Origin: an uncultured Akkermansia sp.
Lineage (GTDB): Bacteria > Verrucomicrobiota > Verrucomicrobiia > Verrucomicrobiales > Akkermansiaceae
Assembly: GCA_947588645.1 (NCBI GenBank)
Contig: CANPYO010000009.1
Span: forward strand, 1 to 38,300
Reading direction: 5' to 3'
DNA length: 38,300 nt
Position 1 is the stretch's first letter; the number at the start of each line of letters is the position of its first letter. The notes beneath the pieces were generated by a model, which saw only the letters and a program-made list of their open reading frames with translations, made no database searches and was not told where the DNA came from. This document shows positions 34,347 through 38,300 of the stretch, in pieces. Position numbers and translations under genes: made by a program.

Positions 34347-34463
34347 CCCGACACGGCGTCAAGCAAGAGGTTTTCCCGCGCAGCGCGCGCAAGCCTTGCA
34401 ATCGTACATAGGCGCCACCACCATCGTCTTCGAAAATTCTGCTTTGCTTTTATTTCGCAGGAA

Positions 34464-34518
34464 CGCGCGCAGCGCGCTAGCATTCAAATCGTAAATCGTA
34501 CATCGTAAATCGTAAATA
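34464..34518 (+). repeat. Dispersed repeat, CGCGCTAGCATTCAAATCG type, copy 2
   Basis: A GC-rich GCGCGCAGCGCGCTAGC head is followed by ATTCAAATCG and repeated GTAAATCGTACATCG units. Its relatives are at 409-450 and 34783-34839. Confidence 0.75.
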
Positions 34519-34589
34519 ACCAAAAACTTATGCTTCATGATGTGCCATTAACTGCCTATTGGGGGTGTTTTTTCTTAGGACGGATGTGA

Positions 34590-34699
34590 CACGTGCGCCA
34601 ATAAAATCTTCTCCGGACTCATTCAACCCATTACTCATGAGTTACCTATGGATGAAGGAAGTAAGCCAGCAAGACGGCAAACCATTGATGATTGAGCAG
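34590..34699 (+). repeat. 110-bp dispersed repeat, copy C
   Basis: Blocks in order: CACGTGCGCCAATAAAATCT, TCTCCGGACTCATTCAACCC, CCTATGGATGAAGGAAGTAA, GCCAGCAAGACGG and CAAACCATTGATGATTGAGC. This is the clearest copy; compared with copy B it differs mainly in the middle block. Confidence 0.8.
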
Positions 34700-34782
34700 G
34701 GGGAATAGCGTAACAGCAGATGCTTTCGTCCTATCAACGCATCATTGTTTCAAGAGTTCCGCCACGCACCGGCTCGGCAATC

Positions 34783-34839
34783 TCGCGCGTAGCGCACTAG
34801 CATTCAAATCGTACATCGTACATCATAAATGTGTTTGCC
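34783..34839 (+). repeat. Dispersed repeat, CGCACTAGCATTCAAATCG type, copy 3, with half palindrome
   Basis: A GCGCGTAGCGCACTAGC head is followed by ATTCAAATCGTACATCG, then AAATGTGTTTGCC (34827-34839), a degenerate right arm of the 12-bp palindrome. The two repeat families therefore meet here, 55 bp upstream of gpmI. Confidence 0.7.
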
Positions 34840-34859
34840 CTTATTTTTCGGTATTTGAC

Positions 34860-34888
34860 TTCACATCGGCGAGGAAAGGTGGTACAAT
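34860..34888 (+). promoter_or_regulatory. gpmI promoter, predicted leaderless
   Basis: A -35 box TTCACA (34860-34865), a 17-bp spacer and a -10 box TACAAT (34883-34888) predict transcription to start about 7 bases downstream, at the A of the gpmI ATG (34895). The purine-rich GAGGAAAGGTGG at 34871-34882 would then be promoter spacer and not a ribosome binding site. Confidence 0.6.
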
Positions 34889-34894
34889 GCGCGC

Positions 34895-36430
34895 ATGTCA
34901 CATCAACCTGTAGTTCTCATTATACGTGACGGCTGGGGACGCAATCCGCAGGGTCCTGAAGCCGCGCAAAAGACCGGCGACGCCACCGTGCTCGCTGCCA
35001 CCCCCTTTACGGATCACCTTCTGGCAACGTGCCCTCATTCCCTGCTCGGTGCGAGCGGACAGGAAGTGGGGTTGCCGGACGGGCAGATGGGCAACTCCGA
35101 GGTGGGGCATTTAAACTTGGGCGCCGGGCGCGTCGTGTACCAGGATCTTTGTCGCATCTCCAATGCCATTCAGGATGGTTCATTTGCTGCCAATCCGGTG
35201 ATTACCGAGGCCTTTGCCAAGGCGAAGGATCACCGTTTGCACTTGCTGGGGCTTATTTCCGATGGTGGCGTGCATTCTCATATTGATCACCTCATCGGTA
35301 TCATCAAGTTGGCAGCTCAATCCGGAGTGAAGGACATTATGATCCATGCTATTACTGATGGCCGCGATACTGACCCCAAGAGCGGACAAATGTTCCTCAC
35401 CCGCCTGCAGGATGCAGCGGACAGTGTGGGTGCGCGCATTGCCACGGTGGTGGGGAGATTTTACGCCATGGATCGCGACAAGCGCTGGGAGCGTGTGAAA
35501 AAAGGTTGGGATGCCATCGTGCTTGGGCGCGGTGAACAGTGCTCCTGCACTCCCGCTCAGTACGCTGAAAAAAGTTATGCAGCCGGTACGACGGACGAGT
35601 TCTTGGAGCCCGCCATATTCTGCGAGGGCAATCGCCCCCGCGTGCGCGATGAGGATGTGGTCTTTTTTATCAACTTCCGCGCTGATCGAGCCCGCGAAAT
35701 TTCACGTGCTTTTATTTACGATGACTTTGATGGCTTCGATCGCGAGGTTCAGCCCAAAGTACACTACATCACCATGACGGAGTATGAGGCTTGCTACCCG
35801 TCCCCAGTTGTCTTTGAGCAGGAGAAGCTTGCCAACATCTTTGGTGAGGTGGTCTCCCGTGCCGGTCTGCGCCAGCTGCGCATAGCCGAGACCGAGAAGT
35901 ATGCCCATGTTACTTTTTTCTTCAATGGTGGCGTAGAGACGCAATTCGAGGGAGAAGATCGCATCTTGGTGCCTTCTCCGCGCGAGGTTGCTACCTACGA
36001 TGAGAAGCCCCAGATGAGCGTGAGTGAAGTGGCGGACAAGTTTGTGGAGGCCATCGGCAACTACGATGTGGCGATCATGAACTTCGCTAACCCGGATATG
36101 GTGGGGCACACCGGTGTATTGCAGGCAGGTATTGCTGCATGTGAGGCCGTGGACAAGGCGCTCGAAAAGTGTGTGAGGCGCATTCTTGAGCTCGGCGGTC
36201 GCTGTCTCATTTGCGCTGATCACGGCAATTGCGAGCAGATGATTAACCCGGACGGTACGCCTAACACGGCTCATACCACCAACCTTGTGGATCTCATCTA
36301 CTGTGGACCGGATCAAGACGACGTGAAGCTGGAGAACGGCAAGTTAGCCGATCTCTCGCCCACGCTGCTTGCCTTGCTCGGCATCCCTCAACCCGCTGAG
36401 ATGACCGGTCACAGTTTGGTAAAGTGCTAA
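34895..36430 (+). CDS. gpmI: 2,3-bisphosphoglycerate-independent phosphoglycerate mutase
   Basis: The 511-aa Mn-dependent enzyme interconverts 3- and 2-phosphoglycerate in glycolysis and gluconeogenesis. The start MSHQPVVLIIRDGWG holds the first metal-binding Asp; GQMGNSEVGHLNLGAGR contains the catalytic Ser. HAITDGRDTDPKSG, GRFYAMDRDKRWERVKKGWD, INFRADRAREISRAF, NFANPDMVGHTG and CADHGNCEQM complete the alkaline-phosphatase superfamily site. The length is normal. It is the only certain plus-strand gene in the window, and is flanked by repeat-rich intergenic DNA on the left and a UUCG hairpin on the right. Confidence 0.97.
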   Translation: MSHQPVVLIIRDGWGRNPQGPEAAQKTGDATVLAATPFTDHLLATCPHSLLGASGQEVGLPDGQMGNSEVGHLNLGAGRVVYQDLCRISNAIQDGSFAANPVITEAFAKAKDHRLHLLGLISDGGVHSHIDHLIGIIKLAAQSGVKDIMIHAITDGRDTDPKSGQMFLTRLQDAADSVGARIATVVGRFYAMDRDKRWERVKKGWDAIVLGRGEQCSCTPAQYAEKSYAAGTTDEFLEPAIFCEGNRPRVRDEDVVFFINFRADRAREISRAFIYDDFDGFDREVQPKVHYITMTEYEACYPSPVVFEQEKLANIFGEVVSRAGLRQLRIAETEKYAHVTFFFNGGVETQFEGEDRILVPSPREVATYDEKPQMSVSEVADKFVEAIGNYDVAIMNFANPDMVGHTGVLQAGIAACEAVDKALEKCVRRILELGGRCLICADHGNCEQMINPDGTPNTAHTTNLVDLIYCGPDQDDVKLENGKLADLSPTLLALLGIPQPAEMTGHSLVKC

Positions 36431-36451
36431 AAAGCTTCCTCTCCGTAATTT

Positions 36452-36490
36452 CGTTCGCTCGGTCACTTCGGTGGCCGAGCAGGGCGGACG
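36452..36490 (+). terminator. UUCG-capped hairpin after gpmI
   Basis: A 10-bp stem GCTCGGTCAC/GTGGCCGAGC (36457-36466 and 36471-36480, one G-U pair) is closed by a TTCG tetraloop, and an outer CGTTC/GGACG pairing extends it with a bulge. It starts 21 bases after the gpmI stop. No T-run follows, so it may stabilise the mRNA end instead of terminating by itself. Confidence 0.5.
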
Positions 36491-36492
36491 AG

Positions 36493-36592
36493 TTTGAGAG
36501 AAGTTAATTCGCGGAGAAAAGTCTCTTATTGATTGACGTCGTCGTTTATACGCATCAAAAAAATCTGCGTAACGCTCACGTTGTCAATAAAT
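36493..36592 (+). repeat. TTTGAGAGAAGT dispersed repeat, copy 1
   Basis: The segment TTTGAGAGAAGTTAATT to ACGCATCAAAA (36493-36560), followed by AATCTGCGTAACGC and TCAATAAAT, matches 38054-38120 plus 38190-38220. Here the two blocks are adjacent; in the other copy about 70 bp separate them. Confidence 0.7.
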
Positions 36593-36600
36593 TATACATA

Positions 36601-36628
36601 GACAACCGCATTTTCTAATGCGGTTGCC
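36601..36628 (-). repeat. Palindromic repeat with GGCAACCGCATT stem
   Basis: A 12-bp stem with one mismatch and loop AGAA (minus strand) is followed by TATGTATAAT. It has the C:G variant of the stem also seen at 33231-33258. It lies between the convergent gpmI and TPR-like genes and could serve as a terminator for the latter. Confidence 0.8.
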
Positions 36629-36656
36629 TTGGAAGGTCGAGCGTTTCCCTTAGAGG

Positions 36657-37271
36657 CTAATCCAGTCCCTTCGTGGATTCAGCAGCGAGGCGACCATAGG
36701 TCGTTTTGGGGTAGCTCTGGATGAGTTCGTGGCGAATTTCCTCAGCGCGCGAGCGGGAGGCTTCGTTTTTGCGCAACAGAGTGACGGCACGCCACATCAA
36801 CATGGCGGCATCTTCCTTGTGCGGAACTTTTCGCGCGCCGGTTAACATGTATTCGGCCGCTTTTTGGGCATCTTTGAACTCAATTTCCGCGACGCGAGCG
36901 AGCTCCATCCAACCTCGGGTTCTGGAGGGGTCGGAGCTCACAAGCTTTTCCAGCTCAGGGGCACGCTCGGGCAAGTGTTGATCAATGATTGACTGCGCGA
37001 GGGAAGCGACAGGGTCATCTGCCGGAAAGTAAGTGCCGCCATAGAAGCGTTCACTGAGCACCTGAGCCCACTTGGGAAGCAACCACAGCCGGAAAATGAA
37101 GCCCTCCACCACAGCCAGCACGAGCACCCCCAGCAGCATGGATGCTATCCAATTGCTGTAGCTCCACTTGGTAAGGATATCGGCGAAGGCCACGGTGGAA
37201 ATGCATATCCCGATGGCAAAGATGTAGACCGGGATGAGTGCGACAACCAGCTGAAAAAAGAGGCGTATCAT
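36657..37271 (-). CDS. Membrane protein with TPR-like C-terminal domain
   Basis: The 204-aa protein has two N-terminal membrane helices (about residues 5-30 and 40-65) and a soluble helical domain with repeats such as GWMELARVAEIEFKDAQKAA and EDAAMLMWRAVTLLRKNEAS, which resemble tetratricopeptide units. TPR domains bind partner proteins. The ATG overlaps the stop of the LolA-like gene by 4 bases, so the two proteins probably work together in the envelope. No precise family is recognised. Confidence 0.75.
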   Translation of the reverse strand: MIRLFFQLVVALIPVYIFAIGICISTVAFADILTKWSYSNWIASMLLGVLVLAVVEGFIFRLWLLPKWAQVLSERFYGGTYFPADDPVASLAQSIIDQHLPERAPELEKLVSSDPSRTRGWMELARVAEIEFKDAQKAAEYMLTGARKVPHKEDAAMLMWRAVTLLRKNEASRSRAEEIRHELIQSYPKTTYGRLAAESTKGLD

Positions 37272-37987
37272 TTTTTAGCGATATCGTCCATTTCCAGATA
37301 ATCCAAAGCGATGGTACGTTTGTCGTTCTGCGGATTGCGAACCTCCATCTTCATCTGCTTGAAGAACCAGGTGCCATCGGAAAGTCGCTGGATGGAAGTG
37401 ATGGAAAAGCGTTTCTTGAGTTTGCCGTCGGATCCGTAGCCATCTACTTGCCACACCGTGCCGTTCTCCTTGTCAATCCACATGCGTACAGTGGCAAACT
37501 GACCGACGCCTGGCGAGGGGTTGGCTGCTTGGATGATGTAGCAATCGCGCCCCTTGACGCGAGAATCCGCCGAATCCGGCAGGATCACGCCTCCCTTCCA
37601 GTAAAGGAAGCGTAGAGAGAGATCTTCGTAAGTGACATCGGTGCCGGCAATGGGTTGTGCGTAGGAAGCTGGAGCCATCACAACCGCCTTACCGCCATTC
37701 ACCAGCATGAGATCTGCTTTCTTATCACCGATTCGTACGTCAAATCGCTTCCAAGCATCCCCTTGTTTGTATTGGAAGGCGATCGTATTGCCTCGTGCAC
37801 TCAGACTAAAAGGCACTTTCAGGTTGCCTTTGCGAATCGAACCGAGGACATCCTTGCTCCCTTGGCTTACCATCATTTTGCGCATTGAAGCCAGCAAATC
37901 ATCTGCCGACTCTTGCGCACAGGCGATCGTGCCGATACCAATGGCAGCTATCATCAGCGCCCGAATTGCTTTTCCCCACATTTTCAT
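37268..37987 (-). CDS. Exported LolA-like (outer-membrane lipoprotein-sorting type) protein
   Basis: From the ATG at 37987 the protein is 239 aa with a signal peptide MKMWGKAIRALMIAAIGIGT and probable cleavage near ACA-QES. The mature part is beta-rich with FSLSARGNTIAFQYKQGDAW, RFLYWKGG, GRDCYIIQA and MWIDKENGTVWQVDGYGSDG, the pattern of the LolA-like half-barrel proteins annotated as outer-membrane lipoprotein-sorting proteins. The longer frame to 38068 would place the repeat at 38044-38055 in the coding region and bury the signal peptide, so I reject it. A promoter-like TTGCTA (38017-38022), 16 bp, TAATAT (37995-38000) lies 7 bases before the ATG. Confidence 0.75.
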   Translation of the reverse strand: MKMWGKAIRALMIAAIGIGTIACAQESADDLLASMRKMMVSQGSKDVLGSIRKGNLKVPFSLSARGNTIAFQYKQGDAWKRFDVRIGDKKADLMLVNGGKAVVMAPASYAQPIAGTDVTYEDLSLRFLYWKGGVILPDSADSRVKGRDCYIIQAANPSPGVGQFATVRMWIDKENGTVWQVDGYGSDGKLKKRFSITSIQRLSDGTWFFKQMKMEVRNPQNDKRTIALDYLEMDDIAKK

Positions 37988-37994
37988 GTGCACC

Positions 37995-38022
37995 ATATTA
38001 TCATAAGCCATCACCATAGCAA
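37995..38022 (-). promoter_or_regulatory. Candidate promoter of the LolA-like/TPR operon
   Basis: A -35 box TTGCTA and -10 box TAATAT are 16 bp apart on the minus strand. The -10 box ends 7 bases before the ATG, so transcription would begin at or next to the start codon, as predicted for gpmI. Confidence 0.4.
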
Positions 38023-38043
38023 GAAAATTGAGTGTCCCGGTAG

Positions 38044-38220
38044 GGCAAACGCATTTGAGAGAAGTCAATCAACAGAGAAAATACTTTTATTGACTATATC
38101 ACTGTTTACGCGTATCAAAAACCGTGATAACCAGTGGTCATCATGATGATGTCTCTAAAGGAATCTCGGCATACATTAATGATCCGAAAGAATCTGCGCA
38201 GCGCGCACATTATTAATAAA
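38044..38220 (+). repeat. Half palindrome fused to TTTGAGAGAAGT repeat, copy 2
   Basis: The left arm GGCAAACGCATT (38044-38055) runs directly into TTTGAGAGAAGTCAATC (from 38054). After GCGTATCAAAA (to 38120) there are about 70 unrelated bases and then AATCTGCGCAGCGCGCAC with ATTAATAAAT (38190-38220). The remaining bases to 38300 hold no gene or clear signal. Confidence 0.65.
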
Positions 38221-38300
38221 TCGCAAATCTGGCACCTCTAAAAACTCAAGATTTTTGACACAGGGGCAGTCCATGATACCTGATCCCCGGACATTTTGTT

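Noticed and set aside
34692..34913. 73-codon frame running into the gpmI start
   Set aside because: It covers repeat copies and the gpmI promoter and changes frame relative to gpmI, whose N-terminus is canonical.

Overview
The window looks like chromosomal DNA of a Gram-negative bacterium of the Planctomycetota-Verrucomicrobiota-Chlamydiota type, most likely a Verrucomicrobiota species (inference). The reasons are the long PurF (639 aa, a form shared with Bacteroidota and relatives), a GpmI with an IIRDGWG N-terminus, a transmembrane Ser/Thr kinase of a type common in that group, and few strong Shine-Dalgarno sequences. No rRNA, tRNA, CRISPR array, transposase or phage gene is visible.

Left part (about 0.6-17.3 kb, all on the minus strand): a surface-polysaccharide operon with many ATGA overlaps. 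In transcription order it holds a GT2 glycosyltransferase, UDP-glucose 6-dehydrogenase, a small coiled-coil protein, a two-domain GT2 gene cut by an in-frame TGA, a 1095-aa GT2 + second GT + ATP-grasp fusion, a methyltransferase-fold protein, a GtrII-like membrane glycosyltransferase, PgpA, a UbiA-type polyprenyl-phosphate phosphoribosyltransferase, an SMR-type flippase and a membrane acyltransferase. A DUF6119/TIGR04141-like gene lies downstream. The UbiA-PgpA-flippase-GtrII block reads like a pathway for a lipid-linked pentose donor. The acyltransferase and UbiA genes carry G9 and G10 tracts in their coding strands, which suggests phase variation. A module with a WHDKP motif is appended to three otherwise unrelated proteins. 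The 7.8-14.5 kb glycosyltransferase stretch and the DUF6119 gene are visibly AT-richer than the right half, which suggests acquisition.

Middle (17.3-21.3 kb): repeat-rich DNA, then a regulatory block. A fused HTH + ribbon-helix-helix DNA-binding protein has a strong promoter with an inverted repeat between its -35 and -10 boxes, and it is followed in the same operon by the Ser/Thr kinase. An ECF sigma factor overlaps the end of purF.

Right part (21.3-38 kb): purM-purF-sigma on the minus strand from a clear promoter; an upstream minus-strand operon recJ - M50-like membrane metalloprotease - two peptide ABC permeases - lipoprotein binding protein - ATPase; gpmI on the plus strand; and a LolA-like periplasmic protein with a TPR-like membrane protein.

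The intergenic DNA is full of dispersed palindromic repeats of at least four kinds, concentrated at 17.6-18.3, 20.4-20.6 and 33.2-34.9 kb. Several stems differ between copies by paired changes, so the fold appears to be conserved. A cluster of stem-loops at 33874-34122 may be a structured RNA or a decayed intron fragment.
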